From contig QORU01000002.1 in the NCBI GenBank assembly GCA_003574785.1, forward strand, positions 496,001-560,000: a stretch of DNA of 64,000 nucleotides. Direction: 5' to 3'. The notes under the pieces are model-generated. The model saw only the letters and a program-made list of their open reading frames with translations, was not told where the DNA came from and ran no database searches. Shown here in pieces: positions 54,678 through 63,290 of the stretch; positions within the stretch are counted from its first letter, which is position 1, and each line of letters begins with the position of its first letter. Source of the stretch: Taklimakanibacter deserti (lineage in GTDB: Bacteria > Pseudomonadota > Alphaproteobacteria > Rhizobiales > Aestuariivirgaceae). The position numbers were made by a program, and so were the translations under genes.

Positions 54678-55286
54678 TCAGGCGGGCGACAGGATCACGA
54701 CCTTGGTGCCGAGCTCGACGCGCTCATAGAGGTGGATCACGTCGATATTGAGGAGGCCGATGCATCCCGCCGTGACTTTCTTGCCGATCATGGAGGGTTT
54801 CAGCGTGCCGTGGATGCGGATCACCGTGTCGACCTCGCCCTGATAGAGATAGAGGGCGCGCGCGCCCATCGGATTGTCGCGGCCCCCCGGCATGCCATGG
54901 ATGAATTTGGCCATGTCCGGGAATTCGGCGAGATGCTCAGGCGTCGGCACCCATACCGGCCATTTCTCCTTGCGCTTGATCTCCGCTTCGCCGTACCAGG
55001 ACCGGCCGGCTTTTCCGACCGACACGCCATAGCGTGTCGCCTCTCCGTTGCCGAGCACATGATAGAGAAAGCGCGCCTCGGTATCGACGATCAGCGTCCC
55101 CGGCGGCTCGCTCGTCTTATAGTCCACGCTGCGCCGCCGGTACTTGTAGGGTATCTGCTGCGCATCGGATTCGAACACCGGAAACGGCTCGCCCGCCAGC
55201 GCCAGCGCCTTCTGGTGCTGCACCAGTCCCCAACCGAGCCCGAGCCCGGACGCCAGCAGCGCGCGGCGTGAAATCCCCATCGGCAT
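54678..55286 (-). CDS. L,D-transpeptidase (YkuD family)
   Basis: 202 residues. The N-terminus MPMGISRRALLASGLGLGWGL is a signal with an SRRALLAS twin-arginine-like motif. The catalytic motif HGTLKPSMIGKKVTAGCIGL has the YkuD cysteine; the usual SxGC[IV]R reads TAGCIGL here. It probably cross-links peptidoglycan or anchors proteins in the periplasm. Starts at 55286 or 55280. Confidence 0.87.
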   Translation of the reverse strand: MPMGISRRALLASGLGLGWGLVQHQKALALAGEPFPVFESDAQQIPYKYRRRSVDYKTSEPPGTLIVDTEARFLYHVLGNGEATRYGVSVGKAGRSWYGEAEIKRKEKWPVWVPTPEHLAEFPDMAKFIHGMPGGRDNPMGARALYLYQGEVDTVIRIHGTLKPSMIGKKVTAGCIGLLNIDVIHLYERVELGTKVVILSPA

Positions 55287-55406
55287 ATCCCTTCTGTCGA
55301 GCCCGATTCCTAACGTCCCGCGCCCGGCAGATCAATAGTCGCACGCCCCCCGCGTGTACGGCTTCGGCACGCGGCAATGGAAGGCTTCGGTTATGATGCG
55401 GCAGTT

Positions 55407-56552
55407 CTACTCGGCGGCTTGCGGCCGGCGCTCGTCACGCATCTTGAAGCGCTTCATGAGGCCGCCGACCGTGTCGCGGAAGCCGCCATATTCGAGCTCC
55501 GAATAGGGCAGCATGGCGGCACCGGACCAGCCTTGGCTGCGCATCTCGATCGCCTTGCGCTGGGCCGACCGTCTGACCTCGTCCCAGGCCGGGTTGTCGA
55601 AGAAGTCGGTATGGGATTCGGAGAAGCGGCCCTCTCTGTCGATGGAGAAGCCGACGCAGGAGACGATGGGCAGGCAGTAGAGACCGGTCACGGCCGTGTT
55701 GATGGGCACGGGCATGAGCGGCATGACATGCGAGCCGCGCGCGTCGCCGCCCACGAAATGCGCCTTGGCGAAGGGCGAGACGATTTCTTCCGGCGCCGGG
55801 AATATCCCCTGGTTCCTGAGGATCGCGACAGGATCATCCTTGCCGGTATACTTGCCGGCGATCGAATGGAGCCGCTGCGCCGACACGGAAGCGGCGGGCT
55901 CTCCATGGGTACGCGAGACGATGCGATCGATGCCGAAGCGCTCATTGTCGCGCAGCAATGCGGCGATGCGGTAGCCCTCTTCCGGCGCATCGAGTTCGAT
56001 CACGCTGTCGCCCGCCGTGTTGTCCATGTCGATGATGTGGAAGCTGAAACCCTTGATCATCTGGGGCAGCATGAGGCCGGCGCAATACATGGGGTCGGCG
56101 AAGGCCAGATAGAGCGGCAGGTTGTAGGCGCCGGGGCCGCATTTGTCGGCGGCGAACACCATGAAGGACTCGGCGGGCCGGACACCTGAGAGGCTGTGCT
56201 CGAAAGTGAGCTCGGCGACACCGGGTCCGGCGCCGCGGATGTTTCCCGACGGCGCGTCGACCAGGAGATCCTGGCCGGCGCCATAGAGCCCGGCGGCCTT
56301 GGCGATCGACGTTGCCTTGAGAAAACTGTTCCAAGCGAATTGGTGCACCTCGCGGCTCCCCTCGCCCTGGGTGTGGGTCATGAGGATCGCGATATCATCG
56401 CCCGTGTGGCAGACGAAGCCGTCGATCAGGAGGCCGGTATCGATCGCTCTTGCGACCTCGCTCCTCACACTGTCCAGCATGGCTGTGGATGGCTTCGTAT
56501 GCCCGCCGATCGAGCCGACATCGGCCTTGATGACGGAAACGGTCATTCTCAT
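55407..56552 (-). CDS. Archaeal-type fructose-1,6-bisphosphate aldolase/phosphatase (FBPA/P, class V FBPase)
   Basis: 381 residues from MRMTVSVIKADVGSIGGHT. GLLIDGFVCHTGDDIAILMTH, KAAGLYGAGQDLLVDAPSGNIRGAGPGVAEL and FMVFAADKCGPGAYNLPLYLAFADP match the bifunctional archaeal FBP aldolase/phosphatase throughout. Likely catalytic residues are Tyr235 and Lys238 in IAGKYTGKDDP and Tyr355 in SELEYGG; they correspond to the Schiff-base lysine and tyrosines of the Sulfolobus enzyme by my recollection. It condenses triose phosphates and dephosphorylates the product in gluconeogenesis. Start 56552 follows GGGAGG. No other sugar gene is adjacent. Confidence 0.88.
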   Translation of the reverse strand: MRMTVSVIKADVGSIGGHTKPSTAMLDSVRSEVARAIDTGLLIDGFVCHTGDDIAILMTHTQGEGSREVHQFAWNSFLKATSIAKAAGLYGAGQDLLVDAPSGNIRGAGPGVAELTFEHSLSGVRPAESFMVFAADKCGPGAYNLPLYLAFADPMYCAGLMLPQMIKGFSFHIIDMDNTAGDSVIELDAPEEGYRIAALLRDNERFGIDRIVSRTHGEPAASVSAQRLHSIAGKYTGKDDPVAILRNQGIFPAPEEIVSPFAKAHFVGGDARGSHVMPLMPVPINTAVTGLYCLPIVSCVGFSIDREGRFSESHTDFFDNPAWDEVRRSAQRKAIEMRSQGWSGAAMLPYSELEYGGFRDTVGGLMKRFKMRDERRPQAAE

Positions 56553-56741
56553 GGCATTTCCTCCCCGACCTGACTCGCGAGCCGCGCAACGGCCCTCGCT
56601 CCGCCGGGGCGGCGGCGCGGCTCTTTCTCCAACCATATGAAACGCCGTGCGTTGCGAGTGGTTCCACGCGCTCACCGGCGCGGATCGCAAAACAATGAAT
56701 GCCCGCCCAACCTAGGTATCATCTTCCAGCCTTCTGGGGTT

Positions 56742-56864
56742 TCAGGCCTGACGCGCCACCAGCTCGGCGTACCGCTGCAGATACAGCGGCCAGCCTTGAT
56801 CGCCGGCAACACCGTCGCGCACGCTTTCCCAACCTTCGACGTGTCCTTTTACATGCGTGCTCAT
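56742..56864 (-). pseudogene. C-terminal remnant of an AHSA1 (SRPBCC) gene
   Basis: A 40-codon frame, MSTHVKGHVEGWESVRDGV then AGDQGWPLYLQRYAELVARQA, equals the last helix of AHSA1 proteins (HxEGWxxxxDGxxGxxGWPxYLxRYxxL). The N-terminal 110 or so residues are missing. Its ATG overlaps the stop of the ArsR remnant (ATGA), as in the intact pair at 9715-10499. Confidence 0.7.
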
Positions 56865-57130
56865 TGCGACTTCTCCGGTGGTTGCTCGACGGCGAGCTTG
56901 TAGGCCGCGAGCGTCTTGCTCCAGAACCGGTCGAGTTCCGCGCGAAGGCGCGCCAGCCCCTCGGGATCGACCCGGTAGATGCGTTGCTTTCCGGCCCGCA
57001 TGTCGACCACGAGACCGGCATCCTTGAGCACCTTCAGGTGCTGCGAGACCGCCGGCCGGCTCACCGGCAGGGCACGAGCCAGTTCGCCGACCGAGCACGG
57101 ATGCTCGCTCAGCCGCTCGAAGATCGTGCG
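56861..57130 (-). pseudogene. ArsR regulator truncated at its N-terminus
   Basis: The open frame reads RTIFERLSEHPCSVGELARALPVSRPAVSQHLKVLKDAGLVVDMRAGKQRIYRVDPEGLARLRAELDRFWSKTLAAYKLAVEQPPEKSQ, a complete ArsR except that the usual first 13 or so residues (up to DPTRR) are lost. A TGA stop lies directly before RTIF (57131-57133), and the upstream DNA belongs to the alpha/beta hydrolase tail. A shorter product could start at an internal ATG, but its first helices would be missing. Confidence 0.75.
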
Positions 57131-57167
57131 TCAACCTTGTCCGATGCGCTTCACTGCGGGCTTCGTT

Positions 57168-57938
57168 CTACTCCTCGCCGACAGCGCGGGCCGCTTTTTC
57201 GATGACGCGCGCAACCGCCTCGGGCTCAGAGATGTAGACCAGGTGGCTGCCCTTGATCTCGGTTATCTGGGCGCCCGAGCGCTCATACATCCAGCGTGCA
57301 AGCTTGGGATTGAGCGCCCTATCCTCGGTGGCGATGATCCCGTAGCTCGGCTTGTCGCGCCAGGCGGCGACCGTCGCCGGCGCATCGAAAGCGGCGGCGG
57401 CCACCGGCGTCTGTGCGTTCGCCATGTAGCCTGCCAGCGCCGGCGGCAGATCGGCCGCGACGTCGGCAGCGAATTTGGCCGAGTCGACGAAGATGAAGCC
57501 GTCCTTGGTCAGCTTCAGGTCGCTCGCCGGCACCTCTCCCGGCATCGACGAGGCGAGCCCGCTGGTCGTTTCGCCTATGTCGGGCTGCACCGCCGCGACA
57601 TAGACCAGCGCCTTGACCTTGGGATCCGCGCCCACAACCGTGATGATGGCGCCGCCATAGCTGTGGCCGACGAGGATGACCGGTCCTTCCTGCCGGTCGA
57701 GGACGCGTTTCGTCGCCGCCACATCATCGGCGAGGCCGGTGAGCGGCTGCTGGACCACGCTCACGCGGTACCCGTCCTTTGTCAGAATGTCATAAACGCC
57801 GCGCCATCCCGAACCGTCGGTATTGGCGCCATGCACGAGCACGATGTTTTTCGCCGGCGACCCGGCTTCGGCAGCCGGGCCGATGACGAGTACTATGACC
57901 GCGAAGACAATGCCGAGCGCCAATCCCATGGTCCTCAT
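57168..57938 (-). CDS. Exported alpha/beta hydrolase (copy 2)
   Basis: 256 residues. Signal peptide MRTMGLALGIVFAVIVLVIGPAAEA, oxyanion region NIVLVHGANTDGSGWRGVYDIL, nucleophile Ser93 in GHSYGG, and KGSHLVYISEPEAVARVIEKA with the catalytic His. Clearly paralogous to the gene at 46953 (same length and order). It lies 14 bp downstream of DUF899 copy 2 on the same strand, so it is the second gene of that operon. Confidence 0.88.
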   Translation of the reverse strand: MRTMGLALGIVFAVIVLVIGPAAEAGSPAKNIVLVHGANTDGSGWRGVYDILTKDGYRVSVVQQPLTGLADDVAATKRVLDRQEGPVILVGHSYGGAIITVVGADPKVKALVYVAAVQPDIGETTSGLASSMPGEVPASDLKLTKDGFIFVDSAKFAADVAADLPPALAGYMANAQTPVAAAAFDAPATVAAWRDKPSYGIIATEDRALNPKLARWMYERSGAQITEIKGSHLVYISEPEAVARVIEKAARAVGEE

Positions 57939-57951
57939 CGTCTGACGGGCC

Positions 57952-58701
57952 TCAGCAGCATGAAGCGGCGGCCGTTCCCGGCTCATAACGGTCGTGGTGG
58001 CGCACCCACTCCATCTTGTGATCGACGTCGCGTTCGTCGCGGCCCTTGGGCATGAGGTCGAGCATGTTATAGGTGCCCATCATCACTTCCACGCCGCGCG
58101 CATAGGTCGAATAGCTGTGGAAGACATCGCCCGCATCATCCTTGATGAACGCGCTGATGCCGGGCAACTCCTCTTCATTATGGGGCGAGGTGCCGTAATT
58201 GTAGCCGATAGCGCCTTTGGCCACCTCTTCCGGCGTGAAGCTGACGCCGAAATCATAGTTGAAGTCGCTCTCATGCGACGACACCCAGGTGAACTGCCAG
58301 CCCATGCGCCGGCGGAAGCGCTCGATCTCGGCGAGAGGTGCGCGCGAGACGGCGACGAACGTGACGTCGCGCTCCGCCAGGTGGGCCGTCATGCCGTCGC
58401 TGTGATCGGCCATATAGGAGCAGCTCGGGCAGCCTTCCTCCCATCCGGGGCCGAGCATGAAGTGCTGCACCAGGAGCTGGCGGCGGCCGTCGAACAGCTC
58501 GGCCAGCGTGCGCCGGCCGTCCGGCGTCTCGAAAACATAATCCTTGTCGATGCGCACCCAGGGCAGCGCGCGGCGCTCGCGGGCGACCTGATCTCTGAGG
58601 CGCATCGCTTCCTTCTCGCGCGCCAGGAGCTTCTTGCGTTCGGCGATCCATTGCACCCTGGGAAGGACACGATGGTTCCCGGTGTTCGTCATATTGGTCA
58701 T
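57952..58701 (-). CDS. DUF899 thioredoxin-like family protein (copy 2)
   Basis: 249 residues: WIAERKKLLAREKEAMRLRDQVARERRALPWVRIDKDYVF, LAELFDGRRQLLVQHFMLGPGWEEGCPSCSYMADHSDGM and FHSYSTYARGVEVMMGTYNMLDLMPKGRDE. The thioredoxin-like site is CPSC. A C-terminal Cys-Cys pair (AAASCC) is unusual and absent from copy 1. Followed by the exported hydrolase in one operon. Motif C lies upstream. Confidence 0.88.
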   Translation of the reverse strand: MTNMTNTGNHRVLPRVQWIAERKKLLAREKEAMRLRDQVARERRALPWVRIDKDYVFETPDGRRTLAELFDGRRQLLVQHFMLGPGWEEGCPSCSYMADHSDGMTAHLAERDVTFVAVSRAPLAEIERFRRRMGWQFTWVSSHESDFNYDFGVSFTPEEVAKGAIGYNYGTSPHNEEELPGISAFIKDDAGDVFHSYSTYARGVEVMMGTYNMLDLMPKGRDERDVDHKMEWVRHHDRYEPGTAAASCC

Positions 58702-58764
58702 GGCTTCGCCTCCTTCGTCTCGCTGCTCTCACCGTCTCACACGAGAACACTTAAGGCGGAACCC

Positions 58765-58791
58765 GGAACGGCGGGAGTGACAAATGTGACG
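58765..58791 (-). promoter_or_regulatory. Shared motif C upstream of DUF899 copy 2
   Basis: Core GAGTGACAA at 58775-58783, preceded by GGAACGGCG and followed by ATGTGACG, nearly identical to motif A over 20 bp. It is 74 bp from the DUF899 start and sits in the gap just after the cupin stop. Confidence 0.5.
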
Positions 58792-58794
58792 TGA

Positions 58795-59280
58795 TTACCG
58801 TTCAGTCGGCGGCAGCTCGATCGTCACGCCATATTTGGCGCCGATGGCGATGAGCTTGGCGAAATCCGGCGTGCCTTGGATATGGGCGGCTTCGAATTCG
58901 GCGAACATCTGGTCGAGGCCGACGCTGGGCGCGCTCAGGATCAGCACGCGGGCAGGCTTGTCGCCCAGATTGCGGACCGCATGGCGCACGCCCCGTGCGC
59001 CGAAGAAGAAGCCGCCGGGTGCCACGCGCTGGGGCGCCGTTCCGCCCTCGAAGTCGAAGGTGAGCTCGCCCTCCAGCACATAGAAGGCTTCATCTTCCCG
59101 CGAATGGGTGTGCGGCGGCGCGCCCGAGCCCGGCGGGAGCACCGCTTCCCAGAGCGAGAAGGATCCGCCTGTCTCGGCAGCGGTCGCCTTGTAGAGATGG
59201 GTGACGCTGAGGAAACTGATCGTGGACCCGGCATTGGGCGCTCGCACGAAGGATCGGGCTGCCGCGGCTTTGTCATCCAT
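58795..59280 (-). CDS. Cupin-domain protein, ectoine/quercetinase-like
   Basis: 161 residues: FLSVTHLYKATAAETGGSFSLWEAVLPPGSGAPPHTHSREDEAFYVLEGELTFDFEGG then GGFFFGARGVRHAVRNLGDKPARVLILSAP are the two cupin motifs with His-x-His and downstream His ligands. Start 59280 has GGAG upstream. Directly upstream of DUF899 copy 2 (93-bp gap, containing motif C). Confidence 0.85.
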   Translation of the reverse strand: MDDKAAAARSFVRAPNAGSTISFLSVTHLYKATAAETGGSFSLWEAVLPPGSGAPPHTHSREDEAFYVLEGELTFDFEGGTAPQRVAPGGFFFGARGVRHAVRNLGDKPARVLILSAPSVGLDQMFAEFEAAHIQGTPDFAKLIAIGAKYGVTIELPPTER

Positions 59281-59365
59281 GGTCGGTCTCCATTGTGTGT
59301 TCCTCGTCACCGCTCGAGTATAATCAGATTTTGTGGCGCAAGATGAGCCGGCGAAAGGCTATTGC

Positions 59366-60151
59366 ATGAGCGAACAGAAAATCCGTTTCGATGATGGTGC
59401 GGCCTATGAGCAGATGATGGGGATCTGGAGCGGGCTTGCGGGAAAAACCTTCCTCGACTGGCTGGCGCCGCCCAAAGCTTTGCGCTGGATCGATGTGGGC
59501 TGCGGCAACGGCGCCTTCACCGAGCTCCTGGTCGAGAACTGCGCCCCCTCGGAGGTTCAGGGCATCGACCCCTCGGAAGGACAGCTCGCTTATGCCCGCA
59601 CCCGTCCGGGCGCGCGCCTGGCGGAATTCCGCCTCGGCGATGCGATGGCGCTTCCTTTCCCCGCCGACAGGTTCGATGCCGCCATCATGGCGCTCGTCCT
59701 CGTCTTCGTGCCGGAGCCGGCGAAAGCTGTCGCGGAAATGCTGCGCGTGGTGCGGCCGGGCGGCATCGTCGCGGCCTATATGTGGGATATGCCGGGTGGC
59801 GGCTTTCCCTTGGAACCGCTCCTCATCGAGATGCGCGCCATGGAGATCACGGCGCCACGCCCCCCGCAAAGGGAGGCATCGCGCATGGAGGCGATGCTGG
59901 ATTTGTGGAACGGGGCGGGGCTCGAGAACGTCGAGACGCGCGAGATCACCGTGCACCGGACCTTCGCCGATTTCGACGACTGGTGGATGACCGGCATGAA
60001 GTCGCCCTCGCTTGGCCCCACCATCGCGGCGCTCTCCCCGCAAGACCACGCTGCGCTCAAGAGCCGGGTGCGCGCGCGCCTGCCCGCGGCGAGCGACGGG
60101 CGGATCACCTATGCCGCGCGCGCCAATGCGATCAAAGGATCGAGGAGTTGA
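59366..60151 (+). CDS. Class I SAM-dependent methyltransferase
   Basis: 261 residues. LRWIDVGCGNGAFTELLVENC (motif I, about 39-59), IDPSEGQLAYA, FRLGDAMALPFPADRFDAAIMALVLVFVPEPAKAVAEMLRVVRPGG are the UbiE/Methyltransf_11 motifs. The substrate is unknown. The GFA gene follows 3 nt later and is likely cotranscribed. Start 59366 (MSEQKI). Confidence 0.88.
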   Translation: MSEQKIRFDDGAAYEQMMGIWSGLAGKTFLDWLAPPKALRWIDVGCGNGAFTELLVENCAPSEVQGIDPSEGQLAYARTRPGARLAEFRLGDAMALPFPADRFDAAIMALVLVFVPEPAKAVAEMLRVVRPGGIVAAYMWDMPGGGFPLEPLLIEMRAMEITAPRPPQREASRMEAMLDLWNGAGLENVETREITVHRTFADFDDWWMTGMKSPSLGPTIAALSPQDHAALKSRVRARLPAASDGRITYAARANAIKGSRS

Positions 60152-60154
60152 GCC

Positions 60155-60595
60155 ATGACCGACGCGACGAGGACGGCCACCTGCCGCTGCGGACAGCTCA
60201 CGGCTGAATGCACCGGCGAGCCGGTGCGCGTGTCGGTGTGCCACTGCCTCGATTGCCAGAAGCGCTCGGGCAGCGCCTTTGCCGTCCAGGCGCGCTGGCC
60301 GGAGGACCAGGTTCGGGTTACGGGCGAAGCGAAGATTTGGGAGCGCGTCGCCGACAGCGGCCATCGCGCCACCTATCGCTTCTGTCCCCAATGCGGATCG
60401 ACCGTCACCTATGTGATCGAAGGCTGGCCGGGTCTCGTCGCCGTGCCGCTCGGCGCCTTCGCCAATCTCCAATTTCCAAAGCCCCGCTTCTCCGTCTACG
60501 AGCATCGCAAGCATGACTGGGTCGCGATCGTCGGCGACGACATCGAGCATTCATCGACGCCCGGCGTCCCGCGCATGCCGGACCATCGCCACTGA
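60155..60595 (+). CDS. GFA-family zinc protein (copy 3)
   Basis: 146 residues with CRCGQLTAECTGEPVRVSVCHCLDCQKRSGSAFA and RFCPQCGSTVTYVIEG. The GGHCGA start of the family reads TCRCGQL here. Cotranscribed with the methyltransferase. Role unproven, as for the other two copies. Confidence 0.87.
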   Translation: MTDATRTATCRCGQLTAECTGEPVRVSVCHCLDCQKRSGSAFAVQARWPEDQVRVTGEAKIWERVADSGHRATYRFCPQCGSTVTYVIEGWPGLVAVPLGAFANLQFPKPRFSVYEHRKHDWVAIVGDDIEHSSTPGVPRMPDHRH

Positions 60596-60598
60596 GGC

Positions 60599-62209
60599 TT
60601 AGGAGGGACGCGCGAAGATCCGTCCGAAATATTGGGCCAGGCCCGGTGATCGCCAGGACGCGCCGCGCCAGCCAATGTATCCGTCCGGCCGCACCATGAC
60701 GGCGCGAGCATCGCTTCCATAGGCTTTGGCGAATCCGCCCTCGGCGTCGAGATAACCGGGGAGCTGCGGCATGTCGGGCACCGCCGTCCGGGTGATCGCC
60801 GCGGCACGAACCGATGGTCCCCATTGCTTTCGCAGATCACGCGCAAAGGCGGCCGCATCATCCGTTTGCGCCCGATCGTCGATCTGGATCAGCAGGACGT
60901 GGCCGGTTCCCTTGATGATGTCGAACAGGCGCAGCGGAAAGCCGAAGCCCGACCGGACCAATCCCTGCACATCGGGCGCGCGGTCGCCGGCCAAAGGTCC
61001 GTCCGTCGCCAAGGACGGCTCGTCGGCGACGAAGGGCGTGCCGCGATAGGAGACCAGGATCTGCGTGTCGGCCAGGCGGTCGGGCGCCTTGCCTTTCTCG
61101 CGGCCGTAATTCTCGCTCGCCGCCTGGGTGCGCTTCACCACATCGGCGCCGACCGGGCGGCGTTCGGCATCATAGCTGTCGAGCAGCTCGCTGCGGCCTG
61201 AGCCCTGCACCACCAGCGCCAGCTTCCAGGCGAGATTGTAGGCGTCCTGGATGCCGGTGTTCATGCCCTGCCCGCCGGTCGGGGGATGGATATGGGCGGC
61301 ATCGCCCGCGATGAAGGCGCGGTCCTTGCGGTACTCGGACGCCAGCCGCATGCTGATACGGAAGACCGACGACCAGCGCAGGTCGGAGAGCTTTGGCTTG
61401 GCGGGAACCATATCGTCGGCAACGGCCTGCAGGTCGGAAAGCGACGGCCCTTTCAACTCGGCCTGGATGCCGTGTTCCGTGCCGCCTTCCGGATTGAGCG
61501 AGGCCGGCGCCAGCATGGAAACGCGATATCGTCCGGCCTCCGGTAGCGGAATGGCGATGAACATGTCGGGCGGCCCATCTGGCCTCGGCCTTACCGCCCG
61601 GAACGCCATGCCGTAAGGAAGATCCCAGGCGATGTGCACGTCGCCCAGCATGAAAGGCCAGGGATAAGCCTCGCCGTCGAAACCGATGTCGAGCGCCTTG
61701 CGCACCGCGCTATGAGCGCCGTCGCAGCCCACGACATAGCTGAAGCGCGCCTCTTCCGTCGCCCCCTCCCCCTTGCGCAGCGTGACGGCGACGCCGTTGC
61801 TGTCCTGCGTCAAGGCGACGAGCTCGGTGCCGCGTTCGATGTCCCCGCCGAGATTTTGAAGATGCTCGGTCAGCAGGCGTTCCGTCTCGTATTGGGGCAG
61901 GCCCAGCTGGGCGAAGGGCAGGCCGAGCGGCGGCGCAACAACTTCCTGCGCCGGCTTGCCATCTATCACCGAACGCAAGCCCGTGATCCACAGCCCGCTG
62001 TCGATCATCTCGCGCACGATGCCCATATCCTCCCAGACTTCGAGCGTGCGCGGCGTGACGCCGATGGCGCGGCAAAAGGGAAGCGCCTCTTGAGCGCGGT
62101 CGATCAGGCGGCAGCGCACCCCATGGCGCCTGAGCTCGCTCGCCATGGTCAGTCCCACAGGACCCGCGCCCACGACGAGGATTGGTTTTTGCGTGCTGTC
62201 ACTGGACAT
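60599..62209 (-). CDS. FAD-dependent aromatic monooxygenase (PheA/TfdB/MhpA family)
   Basis: 536 residues. PILVVGAGPVGLTMASELRRHGVRCRLIDR is the FAD fingerprint (GAGPVG at 14-19); VVGCDGAHSAVRKALDI is the DG motif; RAFIAGDAAHIHPPTGGQGMNTGIQDAYNLAWKLALV is the GD motif. A thioredoxin-like C-terminal domain follows (about 400-536). Hydroxylates phenolic substrates with NAD(P)H and O2. Tail-to-tail with the GFA gene. GGGGGAAG precedes the start. Confidence 0.9.
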   Translation of the reverse strand: MSSDSTQKPILVVGAGPVGLTMASELRRHGVRCRLIDRAQEALPFCRAIGVTPRTLEVWEDMGIVREMIDSGLWITGLRSVIDGKPAQEVVAPPLGLPFAQLGLPQYETERLLTEHLQNLGGDIERGTELVALTQDSNGVAVTLRKGEGATEEARFSYVVGCDGAHSAVRKALDIGFDGEAYPWPFMLGDVHIAWDLPYGMAFRAVRPRPDGPPDMFIAIPLPEAGRYRVSMLAPASLNPEGGTEHGIQAELKGPSLSDLQAVADDMVPAKPKLSDLRWSSVFRISMRLASEYRKDRAFIAGDAAHIHPPTGGQGMNTGIQDAYNLAWKLALVVQGSGRSELLDSYDAERRPVGADVVKRTQAASENYGREKGKAPDRLADTQILVSYRGTPFVADEPSLATDGPLAGDRAPDVQGLVRSGFGFPLRLFDIIKGTGHVLLIQIDDRAQTDDAAAFARDLRKQWGPSVRAAAITRTAVPDMPQLPGYLDAEGGFAKAYGSDARAVMVRPDGYIGWRGASWRSPGLAQYFGRIFARPS

Positions 62210-62275
62210 GGTCTTCCCCCGGTTATCCGCGCCTAGCCTCATCGACCATAGCAGGCACCGATAGAGCTGACGACC

Positions 62276-63208
62276 CTATGCCGCCACCGGCGCCGGCGGG
62301 GTGATGGCGATCGCGAAGGGCTTGTTGCCGACCGTGATCTCCGCCACGACCTTGTTGGTGGCGGTGGCGATGACCGAAACAATGTTCGATGTCGCGGCGG
62401 CATTCGTCACATAGGCATGTTTCCCGTCGGCGGTGATCGCCACGCCGAAAGGCTCCGCCCCCACGGGAATCGTGGCCGATACCGTGTTGCCGGCGGTATC
62501 GATCACCGACACGTTGCCCGCGCCATGATTGGTCACATAGGCGTGTTTGCCGTCGGGCGTGACGGCCACGCCGACCGGGTCGGCGCCCACGGCGACCGTG
62601 GCCGATACGCTGTGGGCCTGGGTGTCGATCACCGAGACCGCATTGGCGCCGCCATTCGTCAGATAGGCTTTCTTGCCATCCGGGCTCAAAGCTATTCCCC
62701 GTCCCGTCGTGCTGGTGGAGCCCTTGGGGACCTGGATGGTGGCCACCACCGTGTTGGTGCTCGTGTCGATCACCGTGACGCCTTGGAAACTCGTCACATA
62801 GGCGTGCTTGCCGTTCGGCGCGACGGCCACATCGATCGAATTGTCCATGTCGATCGTGGCCGTCACCTGGCTGGTCGCGGTGTCGAGCACCTTGACGGCG
62901 TGGTCATTGCCGGAATTGGCGATATAGGCGTGCTTGCCGTCGCGGGTCAGCGCAATGCCGGCGATGAAGAAATCCGTCACATCCGGGATCGTCTCCGTGA
63001 CGGTGTTGGTGGCGGTGTCGAGCACCGAGACGAAGGAGCCGGTCGCGGTCTGCCGGCTCGTGATAAAGGCGCGTTTGCCATTGGGGGTCAGCGCCACGCG
63101 GATGGGTGCCCCGGTCGTCGCGGGCGTGGCCACCACCAGGTTGGTCGCGAGATCGATCACCGAGACAGTGCCAGAACCCGTATTCGTCACATAGGCGAAC
63201 GGTGCCAT
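62276..63208 (-). CDS. YVTN-repeat seven-bladed beta-propeller protein (YncE-like)
   Basis: 310 residues, no signal peptide, made of seven similar blades such as FAYVTNTGSGTVSVIDLATNLVVA and GVAVTPDGKHAYVTNHGAGNVSVIDTAGNTVSATI. Blades are highly alike, suggesting recent internal duplication or selection for symmetry. Function unknown; YncE of E. coli binds DNA weakly. AGGAGG precedes the start at 63208. Degenerate motif D lies upstream. Confidence 0.88.
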   Translation of the reverse strand: MAPFAYVTNTGSGTVSVIDLATNLVVATPATTGAPIRVALTPNGKRAFITSRQTATGSFVSVLDTATNTVTETIPDVTDFFIAGIALTRDGKHAYIANSGNDHAVKVLDTATSQVTATIDMDNSIDVAVAPNGKHAYVTSFQGVTVIDTSTNTVVATIQVPKGSTSTTGRGIALSPDGKKAYLTNGGANAVSVIDTQAHSVSATVAVGADPVGVAVTPDGKHAYVTNHGAGNVSVIDTAGNTVSATIPVGAEPFGVAITADGKHAYVTNAAATSNIVSVIATATNKVVAEITVGNKPFAIAITPPAPVAA

Positions 63209-63243
63209 TTTGAAACACCTCCTGTGATTTGCGAATGACATTA

Positions 63244-63275
63244 GGCGCGGCGAGAGAGTGATACTTACGTGGCGG
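63244..63275 (-). promoter_or_regulatory. Degenerate shared motif D upstream of YVTN propeller gene
   Basis: Core GAGTGATAC (63256-63264), two differences from the GAGTGACAA core, preceded by GGCGAGA and followed by TTACGTGGCGG, the latter shared with motif B. It is 48 bp upstream of the start, nearer than in the other three cases. Weakest member of the set. Confidence 0.35.
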
Positions 63276-63290
63276 AATATCAAGTCACCA

